This document shows positions 50,766 to 59,976 of a stretch of 64,000 nucleotides of DNA, piece by piece. The DNA is from an uncultured Pelagibacteraceae bacterium. GTDB lineage: Bacteria; Pseudomonadota; Alphaproteobacteria; Pelagibacterales; Pelagibacteraceae. Each line of letters opens with the position of its first letter. The stretch's first letter is position 1. The stretch lies in the NCBI GenBank assembly GCA_902590625.1, contig CACIXL010000002.1:1-64000 (forward strand), in the 5' to 3' direction. The notes below the pieces were generated by a model. It worked only from the letters and a program-made list of their open reading frames with translations, made no database searches and was not told the DNA's origin. Both the position numbers and the translations under genes were made by a program.

Positions 50766-51706
50766 TGTCAATTGATAAAAAATTTTTAAATCTATTTATA
50801 AAGGTTACTGAAAAAGCAGCTATTGGTGCCTCAAAATTTATTGGCAAAAAAGATAAAATTGCAGCAGATAAAGGTGCTGTCGATCCAATGCGAAGAGAGT
50901 TAAATAAAATTAATATGGAGGGTACAGTCGTAATCGGAGAGGGAGAAATGGATGAAGCGCCAATGCTTTATATTGGAGAAAAACTAGGTAGTCTTAATGG
51001 TCCAAAATTTGATATTGCGGTAGACCCACTTGAAGGTACTAAATTTACAGCAAATGGTGAACCCAATGCTTTCTCTGTTTTAGCAATTTCAGAAAAAGGA
51101 GGTTTATTATCTGCTCCAGACACCTATATGGAAAAAATTGTAATTGGAGCAAATCTACCAAAAAATTTGATGGATTTAGATAATGGTGTTGAGAAGAATA
51201 TTAAAATTTTATCTGAAGCAAAAAACAAAAGAGTATCAGAATTAAATGCATGTGTTCTTAAAAGACCAAGACACGATCATATAGTTGAAGCACTCAACAA
51301 AATGAATGTAAAAATTAATTATATAACTGATGGTGATATAGCAGGAGCTCTTTCTGTAATTGGTGATAATCCTAAAAATGACATATATTATAGCACCGGG
51401 GGTGCTCCTGAAGGTGTAGTGGTTGCTGCTGCGTTATCTTGTTATGGAGGCCAAATACAAGGAAGATTAGTCTTAAATGATGAAGAAAAAGTTAGAGCAA
51501 AAAAACTTGGAATTACTGATTACAAAAGAAAATATAATATTGACGATATGGTAAAAGGTGATGTGATTTTCTGTGCTACCGGAGTAACTTCTGGTGATCT
51601 CGCTAAAGGAGTAAAAGATCTTGGAAATGAATTTGAAGTTAATACATTCGCATTACACAAAAGTCGAAAAATAGTAAAATCAGTTACAAACATTTACAAT
51701 AAATGA
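50765..51706 (+). CDS. glpX: fructose-1,6-bisphosphatase class II
   Basis: VVIGEGEMDEAPMLYIGE; AVDPLEGT; YYSTGGAPEGVVVAAAL. Confidence 0.96.
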   Translation: MSIDKKFLNLFIKVTEKAAIGASKFIGKKDKIAADKGAVDPMRRELNKINMEGTVVIGEGEMDEAPMLYIGEKLGSLNGPKFDIAVDPLEGTKFTANGEPNAFSVLAISEKGGLLSAPDTYMEKIVIGANLPKNLMDLDNGVEKNIKILSEAKNKRVSELNACVLKRPRHDHIVEALNKMNVKINYITDGDIAGALSVIGDNPKNDIYYSTGGAPEGVVVAAALSCYGGQIQGRLVLNDEEKVRAKKLGITDYKRKYNIDDMVKGDVIFCATGVTSGDLAKGVKDLGNEFEVNTFALHKSRKIVKSVTNIYNK

Positions 51707-53487
51707 ATGTACCATCAATAAGTGGGAAAAATTGGATTTTAAAAAAATATAATCAAGATGATATAGCCTTTATAAAAGAAAATTTTTCATTAGATGAAAT
51801 AACTTCAAAACTTTTATCAATTAGGAGAATTAAAAAAGAAGACATAAATTCTTTTCTTAATCCATCAATTAAAAATTTTTTACCTAATCCAAATATTTTA
51901 GTGGATATGGAAAAATCTGCTGCTAGAGCTGTTAAATCAATTATAAATAATGAGAAAATAGGTATTTTTGGTGATTATGATGTTGATGGGGCTACATCTA
52001 CGGCACTATTAGGAAATTATTTTTCTGAATTAGGATTAAATTATGAAATTTATATACCTGATAGAAAAAAAGAAGGCTATGGTCCTTCCAAAGATAGTTT
52101 TCAACATTTAATAAATAAAGGTGTAAAATTAATTTTCACTGTTGATTGTGGCACATTATCATTTGAAGCTATTGAATTTGCCAAAAAAAATAAAGTAGAT
52201 GTAATAGTTCTTGATCATCATCAATCTGAAATAGAATTGCCACAAGCATACTCAGTAGTAAATCCTAATAGAATCGATGATAAGTCTAACTTACAATATT
52301 TATGTGCAGCTGGCGTCTCTTTTATGTTTTTGGTATCTTTAAATAAACATTTGAGGTCTAAAAATTGGTTCAAAGAAAAAGATTTAATAGAACCTAATTT
52401 GTTAAACTATCTTGATTTAGTATCACTAGGAACAGTTTGTGATGTTGTTCCATTAATTGGTTTAAATAGAGCAATTGTTAAACAAGGATTAAAAATAATA
52501 AAATCAAAAAAAAATTTAGGTATTAAAACATTGTTAGATATCTGTGAAATTGAAACTAGTCCATCTGTATATCATTTAGGGTACATTCTTGGACCTAGAA
52601 TAAATGCTGGAGGAAGAGTGGGTAAATGTTCTCATGGAGCTAACTTATTATTGAATAAAGATCCAAAAAATACTTTTAAAATTGCATCTGAGTTAGATCA
52701 GTTTAACAAAGAGAGACAATTACTAGAAAAGGATCTTTTACAAAAAATTTTAGATCAAATAAAAAATTATTTAGATGACCCTGTATTAATAATTAGTGGT
52801 AACAATTGGCACGAGGGAGTAATTGGTATAGTTGCAGCAAGATTAAAAGATAAATTTAACAAACCAGTAATTATTATCTCGATAGATGGAGATGTAGGCA
52901 AAGCTTCAGCTAGGTCAATTGTAGGTTTTGATATTGGTTCAATCATTATTTCCGCGGCTCAAGATAAAATACTTTTAAAAGGAGGTGGTCACAAAATGGC
53001 AGGAGGTTTTTCGATCAAAGTTGAGAATATAGAAAAATTGAAAAATTTTATTTTTAGAAAATTTAAAAACATAAATGAAGACTTAAAGAGTAAGAAGCCG
53101 TTAATGTTGGACAGTGTTATTTCACCATCTGCTGTTAATATGGATTTTTATAAAAAAGTTGCTCTTCTGCAACCTTATGGTTCGGGTAATCCTGAGCCTA
53201 GATTTATGATTGAAAATTTAAATACAATTAATGGAAAAGTTGTAGGTGATAAACATGTAAAGTCAATTTTAATTGGTGAAGATGGATCAACAATTAAATC
53301 AATAGCATTTAATGCTACAGATAATGATTTAGGAGCTTATTTACTTAAAAAAAATAAAAAATCATTTAATATTGCTGGAAAATTATCCCTAAATGAGTGG
53401 AGAGGGCAATCAAATGTGGAGTTTATTATCGATGATATTTCTGTTAATAAGACTTTCAAAAATACGGTCCCATCGTCTATCGGTTAG
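51703..53487 (+). CDS. recJ: single-stranded-DNA-specific exonuclease RecJ
   Basis: IGIFGDYDVDGATSTALL; VLDHHQSE; LGPRINAGGRVG; GGGHKMAGGFSI. Confidence 0.96.
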   Translation: MNVPSISGKNWILKKYNQDDIAFIKENFSLDEITSKLLSIRRIKKEDINSFLNPSIKNFLPNPNILVDMEKSAARAVKSIINNEKIGIFGDYDVDGATSTALLGNYFSELGLNYEIYIPDRKKEGYGPSKDSFQHLINKGVKLIFTVDCGTLSFEAIEFAKKNKVDVIVLDHHQSEIELPQAYSVVNPNRIDDKSNLQYLCAAGVSFMFLVSLNKHLRSKNWFKEKDLIEPNLLNYLDLVSLGTVCDVVPLIGLNRAIVKQGLKIIKSKKNLGIKTLLDICEIETSPSVYHLGYILGPRINAGGRVGKCSHGANLLLNKDPKNTFKIASELDQFNKERQLLEKDLLQKILDQIKNYLDDPVLIISGNNWHEGVIGIVAARLKDKFNKPVIIISIDGDVGKASARSIVGFDIGSIIISAAQDKILLKGGGHKMAGGFSIKVENIEKLKNFIFRKFKNINEDLKSKKPLMLDSVISPSAVNMDFYKKVALLQPYGSGNPEPRFMIENLNTINGKVVGDKHVKSILIGEDGSTIKSIAFNATDNDLGAYLLKKNKKSFNIAGKLSLNEWRGQSNVEFIIDDISVNKTFKNTVPSSIG

Positions 53488-53540
53488 GACAGTTGGTTTT
53501 CATCCAACAAAGAGGGGTTCGATTCCCCTTGGGACCGCCA
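53466..53540 (+). tRNA. tRNA-Glu (anticodon UUC), CCA encoded
   Basis: GGTCCCATCGTCTATCGGTTAGGAC...TTTTCAT...GGGGTTCGATTCCCCTTGGGACCGCCA; full cloverleaf. Confidence 0.97.
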
Positions 53541-53546
53541 AAAAAT

Positions 53547-54506
53547 ATGAAGTATAAAATTGCTGTAATAGAGGAAATTCATAAAGATGGTTTAGAGCTT
53601 TTAGAAAATCATCCAGATTATGAATATGAATTAATAACAGATGTTTCTGAAACAAATTTAATAAATAAATTACCAGATTTTGACGCTTGCACTTTAAGAG
53701 TCTCTAAATTAGATGAAAAAATTCTTATGCATTGTACTAAATTAAAAGCTATATCAAGACATGGAGTAGGTTTTGACAATGTTGATTTAAATTATATTAA
53801 AAAAAATAATATATCACTTCTTATCACTGCCACTGCTAATGCAGTAGCTGTGGCAGAACATGTAATTTCAATGTTTTTATCATTATCTAAAAGTATTTCT
53901 AAATATGATGGAGAAGTTAGGAAGGGTAATTTTAAATTAAATGCTGATAAAATTCAAACATTTGAACTATTAAATAAGAATATTCTAATCGCAGGATTCG
54001 GAAGAATAGGAAAAAAATTAATAAGTAGATGTTTAGCCTTTGATACAAATGTTTATGTTTATGATCCATACGTCGATGAAAAAATTATTAAAAAATTTGG
54101 AGGAATTAAAGTTGATAAAATTGAAGATGGTTTAAAAAAAGCTGATTATGTTTCATTACATATGCCTCTTACAAATGAGACCAAAAATTTAATTAACTAT
54201 TCCGTATTAAAAACTATGAAAAAAAATTCAATAATAATTAATACGGCAAGGGGAGGAATCATTAATGAGCTAGAATTAGAAAAAGCTTTAAATGAAGGAT
54301 TGATTTTTGGGGCTGCCTTAGATGTTTTTTCTAAAGAACCAGTAGAAAAAGATAATCCTTTATTGAAAAATGAAAAAGTTATTTTAAGTCCGCACTCTGC
54401 TACTTTTACTGATGAATGTACATCAAGAATGGGTATAGAAACTACTAAAAATATTATTGATTTTTTTGAAAATAAAATAGATAAATCTATGATAGTTAAA
54501 TTATGA
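53547..54506 (+). CDS. D-isomer specific 2-hydroxyacid dehydrogenase (ORF track begins 53493 inside the tRNA)
   Basis: NILIAGFGRIGKKLISRCLAFD; INTARGGIINELEL; HSATFT. Confidence 0.9.
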   Translation: MKYKIAVIEEIHKDGLELLENHPDYEYELITDVSETNLINKLPDFDACTLRVSKLDEKILMHCTKLKAISRHGVGFDNVDLNYIKKNNISLLITATANAVAVAEHVISMFLSLSKSISKYDGEVRKGNFKLNADKIQTFELLNKNILIAGFGRIGKKLISRCLAFDTNVYVYDPYVDEKIIKKFGGIKVDKIEDGLKKADYVSLHMPLTNETKNLINYSVLKTMKKNSIIINTARGGIINELELEKALNEGLIFGAALDVFSKEPVEKDNPLLKNEKVILSPHSATFTDECTSRMGIETTKNIIDFFENKIDKSMIVKL

Positions 54507-55012
54507 TTGATTTTAGTAGAAAGCTAAAAAATTTTGGTCCTCTTGAGGTTTTAGTTTTAAGTTCTATTGCTTATGTAGTTATTATGTTAATTTGGACTGC
54601 TTCCACGCGAACTGCTGTTGTGCAAAAAGCTAATGATATAAAAGCCAACCATAAATTAGTTGTGGAGTTTATTAATAATCAAGTTAATGAATGCAGTTCA
54701 AACGAGGAAGGCACTACTTTATGGGGTGACAATTGTAATTCAGCCTGGATATCTTCAAAAATTGTAAACCATATTTTGAATAATATAAAACTTAACAATC
54801 CCTACAATATTAATAAGCCTTTAATACAAACATCTCAAGATCCTAGAATTCAAGCAGAGGGGAAAGCTGGTCAATCCACAGATAAAGGAATTATCTTTGT
54901 CTCAGAAAGTAATTTTGAGTCAGAAGCTGGATCAGAGTGGGTGATAGGCGCGTGTGTTAAGTCACCTTGTGTAGCGGCTGGAAATAATGAGCTTGTCTCG
55001 GCTTATCGCTAA
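54503..55012 (+). CDS. hypothetical single-TM-anchored protein, possibly pilin-like
   Basis: N-terminal TM LEVLVLSSIAYVVIMLIWTAS then soluble domain with four Cys; 4-nt overlap with upstream gene. Confidence 0.6.
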   Translation: MIDFSRKLKNFGPLEVLVLSSIAYVVIMLIWTASTRTAVVQKANDIKANHKLVVEFINNQVNECSSNEEGTTLWGDNCNSAWISSKIVNHILNNIKLNNPYNINKPLIQTSQDPRIQAEGKAGQSTDKGIIFVSESNFESEAGSEWVIGACVKSPCVAAGNNELVSAYR

Positions 55013-55908
55013 CTAATTATATTAAAACCACACTCTTTAGCAGTTTTGCTTAAATAATTATAACCAATTTTAGCGTATTCGAATGGATTAGCTTTTGCAG
55101 GATCTTGTTCCGCCTCAACTACAAGCCAACCTTCATAATTTTTATTTTTTAAAACTGTTAGGAAAGGTTTGTAATCAATGCATCCATCCCCAGGTACTGT
55201 AAAAGCTCCATCAAGAAAAGCTTGTCGGAAAGTGCTATCATTTTTTAATGATTTTTCTAAAATATTTTTTCGAATATCTTTGCAATGAACGTGGATAATT
55301 CTTTCCATAAAATCTTCGGTTAATTTAATTGAGTTTCCACCAGCAAATAGCATATGGCCAGTATCAATTAATAATTTTACACTATCATTTGTGCTTTCTA
55401 TTAGTCTTCTTGTTTCATCTTCTGTCTCAATAACTGTACCCATATGATGATGATAGGCGAGAGGCATATTTTCATCTATCATCATTTTACTTATTTCATT
55501 TATTCTGGATATAAGTAATTTCCACTCGTCCTCTGAAAGTTTAGGTTTTTTTGATAAAGGTGTTTTTGGATCACCTTGTACAGAATTTGTTACTTCTGCA
55601 AACACCATACATGGGGATTTACAATCTTTAAATAATTCCATCTGCTCTCGCATTAATTTAAATTCTTCTTTTGGTGTATTCTTTAAAAGTGTTGCTCCGT
55701 ACCATCCTGAACAAAGCTGTAAATTTTCTTTTTCTAATTTTGGTATTAATTCTTTTGAGTTTTTAGGAAATTTACCACCTGACTCTATTCCGGTAAAACC
55801 AGCTTTGCTTGCTTCAGATAAACATTGCTCTAATGTAGTTTCGCCTCCTAATTCTGGCATATCATCATTGCTCCATGCTATTGGGGCTATACCTAATTTT
55901 ATAGACAT
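55009..55908 (-). CDS. iolE: myo-inosose-2 dehydratase (IolE-like)
   Basis: IAPIAWSNDDMPELGGETTLEQCLSEASKAGFTGIESGGKFP; AYHHHMGTVIET; VPGDGCIDY. Confidence 0.92.
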   Translation of the reverse strand: MSIKLGIAPIAWSNDDMPELGGETTLEQCLSEASKAGFTGIESGGKFPKNSKELIPKLEKENLQLCSGWYGATLLKNTPKEEFKLMREQMELFKDCKSPCMVFAEVTNSVQGDPKTPLSKKPKLSEDEWKLLISRINEISKMMIDENMPLAYHHHMGTVIETEDETRRLIESTNDSVKLLIDTGHMLFAGGNSIKLTEDFMERIIHVHCKDIRKNILEKSLKNDSTFRQAFLDGAFTVPGDGCIDYKPFLTVLKNKNYEGWLVVEAEQDPAKANPFEYAKIGYNYLSKTAKECGFNIIS

Positions 55909-55962
55909 AATTTCAATAAAGTACTAAATTTATATTACAAATATCAAATTAATACAAAAAAT

Positions 55963-56955
55963 ATGATCAATGTAGCTTTATTCGGATTTGGACGTATAGG
56001 TCAAATGCATGCTGAAAATCTTACTAAAAATAAAGAAATAAAATTACTATATGTTTACGATAAAATTGATCAATTAAGTAGCAAAGCAAAAAAGCTTTAT
56101 GGATGCAAAATTCAAAAAAATTATAATAAAATTTTTAATGATAAAAAAGTTGATATAGTTTTTATCTCTAGTCCTACAAATACTCACATTAAATTTATCG
56201 AAGAGGGAATGAAAAGAAAAAAAACAATTTTTTGTGAAAAACCTTTAGATCTTAATATAAATAAAATTATTAAAACTTTAAGAAAAGTAAAAAAAATCAA
56301 ACCTAAAATTCAATTAGGATTTAATAGAAGATATGATCCTGGGCATTTTTCGTTAAAAAAAGATTTAGATAGAAATAAAATAGGAAAATTAGAAAAAATT
56401 ATTATTACAAGTAGAGATCCTGCACCACCAGCGATATCTTATCTAAAGTCATCTGGTGGAATTTTAAGAGATATGATGATTCACGACTTTGATTTGTGTA
56501 GATTATATTTAGGTAATGATAAAGTTAAAGAGATTCATGCATTTACCTCATCATTTACGCCTTTTTATAAAAAAATTAAAGATCATGAATTAGCAGTAGT
56601 TACTATGAAGTCTCAAAAAGGTGTAATGTGTGTTATAACTAATTCAAGACATTGTTCCTTTGGTTATGATCAGAGAGTTGAATTATTTGGCAAAAAAGGA
56701 ATGCTAATTTCTGGTAATAAGAAAGAAAACTCAACAGAATTATTTAATTCTAGCCAAACTAACTCTCAAAAACCTTTCTTAAATTTTTTTATTGAGCGTT
56801 ATAATGATGCATACAGTATTCAGCTTAAAGAATTAATCTCTCTTCATAAAAATAAAATTAAATCTAGATCAACATTTGAAGATGGATACATCGCTTTAAA
56901 ATTAGCTAATGCTGCTTATAAATCTTTAAAACTTAAAAAGACTATAAAACTTTAA
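55963..56955 (+). CDS. iolG: myo-inositol 2-dehydrogenase (IolG/Gfo-Idh-MocA)
   Basis: VALFGFGRIGQMHAENL; IFCEKPLDL; LGFNRRYDPGH; GGILRDMMIHDFDLCRL. Confidence 0.88.
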   Translation: MINVALFGFGRIGQMHAENLTKNKEIKLLYVYDKIDQLSSKAKKLYGCKIQKNYNKIFNDKKVDIVFISSPTNTHIKFIEEGMKRKKTIFCEKPLDLNINKIIKTLRKVKKIKPKIQLGFNRRYDPGHFSLKKDLDRNKIGKLEKIIITSRDPAPPAISYLKSSGGILRDMMIHDFDLCRLYLGNDKVKEIHAFTSSFTPFYKKIKDHELAVVTMKSQKGVMCVITNSRHCSFGYDQRVELFGKKGMLISGNKKENSTELFNSSQTNSQKPFLNFFIERYNDAYSIQLKELISLHKNKIKSRSTFEDGYIALKLANAAYKSLKLKKTIKL

Positions 56956-57008
56956 GTTAAATAAAGAGTTTTTAGATATACTATAGGTTGAATCAATTAT
57001 GATTTTTT

Positions 57009-57037
57009 TTGATATTGTGACAATAATTTGTTTTAAT
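57009..57037 (+). promoter_or_regulatory. candidate promoter TTGATA-N17-TTTAAT with ATTGTgACAAT palindrome in the spacer
   Basis: Sequence match; upstream of ABC substrate-binding protein gene. Confidence 0.5.
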
Positions 57038-57071
57038 GCGCACAAATTAATTAACAACAAAGAGGGAAATA

Positions 57072-57995
57072 ATGAAAAAAGTATACTTAACAATTGCTGC
57101 TCTTTTAACATGGGCGATGACATCTGTTGCTGCATTAGCTGTAGATATTATCGTAGTGTCACACGGGCAAGCGAATGACCCTTTCTGGTCAGTTGCAAAA
57201 AATGGTGTAGATAAAGCTTGTAAAGATATGAAAGTATCTTGCAAATATACTGCTCCAGCAACATTCGACATGGTTGAAATGGCTAAACTAATAGATAACG
57301 CTGTTTCTCAAAAACCAAAAGGTATCGTTATTACTTTACCAGATGCTGCCGCTTTAGGTAAATCTGTTAAAGCAGCAATATCTGCTGGTATCCCAGTAAT
57401 TTCTATGAACTCTGGTTCAGATGACTACATGAAACTAGGAATTAGTGCTCACGTAGGTCAAACTGAATTTGAAGCAGGAGTAGGTGGCGGACAAAAAATG
57501 AAAGCTGCTGGTGGAAAAAAAGCATTATGTGTTAACCACGAAGTTGGTAACGTTGCTTTAGATAGAAGATGTGCTGGTTTCAAAAAAGGTTTTGGAGGTT
57601 CTGTAGAAATTTTAGGAACATCTAATGACCCAACTGAAATTCAAAAAGCTGTAGCTGCTAAATTAGGTGGTGGATATGACACTATTCTTACTTTAGGAGC
57701 TGGTCTAGCGGGTGAAGCTGCTCTTAAAGCATTAGAGTCAGCTGGTAAAGTAGGAAGCGTTAAACTTGGAACATTTGATATGTCTCCAGGAATGCTTAAA
57801 GCTGCTGCTGCTGGAAAAGTTGAGTTCTTAATTGACCAACAACAGTACTTACAAGGTTACTTACCTATAGCTATCTTTTCTCAATATATGAGATACGGGA
57901 CTATGCCAGCTGGTGTAGTTATGACAGGACCTGGTTTTGTTACACCTAAAAACGCTAAGAGTGTAATTAAATGGGCTGCTCAAGGTTATAGATAA
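57072..57995 (+). CDS. sugar/polyol ABC transporter substrate-binding protein (FrcB/RbsB-type)
   Basis: Signal peptide; DIIVVSHGQANDPFWSVAKNGVDKACKDM; periplasmic-binding-protein family fold. Confidence 0.9.
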   Translation: MKKVYLTIAALLTWAMTSVAALAVDIIVVSHGQANDPFWSVAKNGVDKACKDMKVSCKYTAPATFDMVEMAKLIDNAVSQKPKGIVITLPDAAALGKSVKAAISAGIPVISMNSGSDDYMKLGISAHVGQTEFEAGVGGGQKMKAAGGKKALCVNHEVGNVALDRRCAGFKKGFGGSVEILGTSNDPTEIQKAVAAKLGGGYDTILTLGAGLAGEAALKALESAGKVGSVKLGTFDMSPGMLKAAAAGKVEFLIDQQQYLQGYLPIAIFSQYMRYGTMPAGVVMTGPGFVTPKNAKSVIKWAAQGYR

Positions 57996-58003
57996 AAAAT
58001 ATT

Positions 58004-58043
58004 TTAAAAAGGCCTAGTGAAAATTCACTAGGCCTTTTTTTTT
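58004..58043 (+). terminator. intrinsic terminator / attenuator GGCCTAGTGA-aaat-TCACTAGGCC followed by T9
   Basis: Perfect 10-bp GC-containing stem extended by A/T pairs, 4-nt loop, poly-T tract. Confidence 0.93.
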
Positions 58044-58056
58044 AAGTTTTTTTGTT

Positions 58057-59184
58057 ATGTCTACAAAGTCAAAAAGCATAGAAAGTAAAACTGATTTTAA
58101 TCAGGACGAAAGACTTAAAAAAGTTTCAAATTTAAAAATTTTATTAAATAGACCTGAGTTAGGGGCTCTAGGCGGAGCAATTTTGGTTTTTATTTTTTTT
58201 GGTATTGTCGCTGGTGATACCGGCATGTTTAGTGCTTACGGCATTTTAAATTTTTTAGATGTATCAGCTAACCTCGGTATAATAGCTATAGCTGCAGCAA
58301 TGTTAATGATTGGTGGGGAATTTGATTTATCAATAGGTTCAATGATTGGTTTTGCAGGAATCTGCATAGCTATCCCGGCTATCTACTGGGGGTGGCCTTT
58401 ATGGATGAGTATTATATTTGCTTTTTCAATGGCAGTACTAGTCGGTTATTTTAATGGAATACTTGTAGTAAGAACCGGCTTACCATCTTTTATAGTTACA
58501 CTTGCAATGTTGTTTATTTTAAGAGGGGCAACATTAGCTTTAACAAGGTTAATCACAGGACGTACACAAGTGCCGGGCTTAAGAGTCTTGATTGAAAATG
58601 ATCCGATAGCTTGGATATTTGCGACGGATTCTTTTAAATGGGTCTTTACATGGTTAGGTTCGATGAATTTAATAGCATTAAGAACTGATGGTACTCCGTT
58701 AGCTACAGGTATTCCGCCTTCAGTAATTTGGTTTATTGCTCTAGCTATCTTAACTACTTGGATATTAATGAAGACTAGATACGGGAATTGGATATTTGCA
58801 TCTGGTGGAGATAAAAATGGAGCAAATAATGTAGGTGTACCAGTGGGTAGAGTAAAAATAAGTTTATTTATAGGTACTGCAGTTGCAGCTACAATTTTTG
58901 CTACTATACAAGTTTTAGATGCCGGATCAGCAGATACAATGCGAGGTACTTTAAAAGAATTAGAAGCTATTGCTGCTGCAGTAGTAGGTGGATGTTTACT
59001 TACCGGAGGATATGGATCAGCAATTGGTGCAGCGTTTGGTGCAATTATTTTTGGAACTGTATCTATGGGAATTTTTTATACAGATGTAGACACAGATTGG
59101 TTTAAAGTCTTTTTAGGAGCAATGATGCTTATTGCTGTAATATTCAACAATTATATAAGAAGAAAGGTAACAGAAAGTAAATAA
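58057..59184 (+). CDS. sugar/polyol ABC transporter permease (FrcC-type)
   Basis: [68 protein letters not shown]. Confidence 0.92.
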   Translation: MSTKSKSIESKTDFNQDERLKKVSNLKILLNRPELGALGGAILVFIFFGIVAGDTGMFSAYGILNFLDVSANLGIIAIAAAMLMIGGEFDLSIGSMIGFAGICIAIPAIYWGWPLWMSIIFAFSMAVLVGYFNGILVVRTGLPSFIVTLAMLFILRGATLALTRLITGRTQVPGLRVLIENDPIAWIFATDSFKWVFTWLGSMNLIALRTDGTPLATGIPPSVIWFIALAILTTWILMKTRYGNWIFASGGDKNGANNVGVPVGRVKISLFIGTAVAATIFATIQVLDAGSADTMRGTLKELEAIAAAVVGGCLLTGGYGSAIGAAFGAIIFGTVSMGIFYTDVDTDWFKVFLGAMMLIAVIFNNYIRRKVTESK

Positions 59185-59975
59185 TGTCAGATTATTTAGT
59201 TCAATTTAACAATATTAGTAAATTTTTTGGAAAAGTAATTGCACTTAAAGACGTTACTATGAAACTTCGTAAGGGTGAGATTATGTGCTTGTTAGGTGAT
59301 AATGGGGCTGGTAAATCTACTTTAATCAAAACACTCGCAGGAGTTCATAAGCCTGATGAAGGAGAAATAATATTCGAAGGAGAGAAAATAGTTTTTGATA
59401 GTCCTAAAGATGCTTTAGATATAGGTATTGCTACCGTTTATCAAGATTTGGCTTTAGTTCCTTTGATGAGTGTAACAAGAAATTTCTTCATGGGAAGAGA
59501 ACCTTTAAAAGGACCTCCTTTTTTAAAAACTTTTGATATAGAGAAAGCAAATAAAATTGCTGCGGAAAGAATGGGACAAATTGGAATTGATGTAAGAGAC
59601 CCATCGCAAGCAGTAGGAACTATGTCGGGTGGTGAAAGACAGTGTCTTGCAATAAGCAGGGCTATCTATTTTGGCGCAAAAGTTCTAGTTCTTGATGAGC
59701 CAACTTCAGCATTAGGAGTTCATCAAGCATCTGTAGTATTAAAATATATAGTTAAAGCTGCATCACAAGGTTTAGCTGTAATTTTAATAACACATAACGT
59801 ACATCATGCTTATCCTGTAGGAAATAGTTTTACAGTTCTTAATCGAGGTAAAAGTTTAGGAACATATGAAAAGAAAGATATTTCTAGAGAAAAACTTTTA
59901 AGTATGATGGCTGGTGGAGAGGAACTTGATAAGTTAGAAGTTGAACTTAAAGAAATGAATAGAATTTCTTCGTAA
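59184..59975 (+). CDS. single-domain sugar ABC transporter ATPase (FrcA-type)
   Basis: Walker [13 protein letters not shown], signature MSGGERQ, Walker [12 protein letters not shown]; 263 aa, one NBD. Confidence 0.93.
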   Translation: MSDYLVQFNNISKFFGKVIALKDVTMKLRKGEIMCLLGDNGAGKSTLIKTLAGVHKPDEGEIIFEGEKIVFDSPKDALDIGIATVYQDLALVPLMSVTRNFFMGREPLKGPPFLKTFDIEKANKIAAERMGQIGIDVRDPSQAVGTMSGGERQCLAISRAIYFGAKVLVLDEPTSALGVHQASVVLKYIVKAASQGLAVILITHNVHHAYPVGNSFTVLNRGKSLGTYEKKDISREKLLSMMAGGEELDKLEVELKEMNRISS

Positions 59976-59976
59976 A

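Noticed and set aside
53493-53546. N-terminal extension MVFIQQRGVRFPLGPPKN of the 2-hydroxyacid dehydrogenase ORF
   Set aside because: It is a translation of the tRNA-Glu gene; the true start is ATG 53547.
57009-57024. FNR/CRP-like site TTGATATTGTGACAA
   Set aside because: Does not match TTGAT-N4-ATCAA or the TGTGA-N6-TCACA dyad; treated only as an uncharacterised palindrome.
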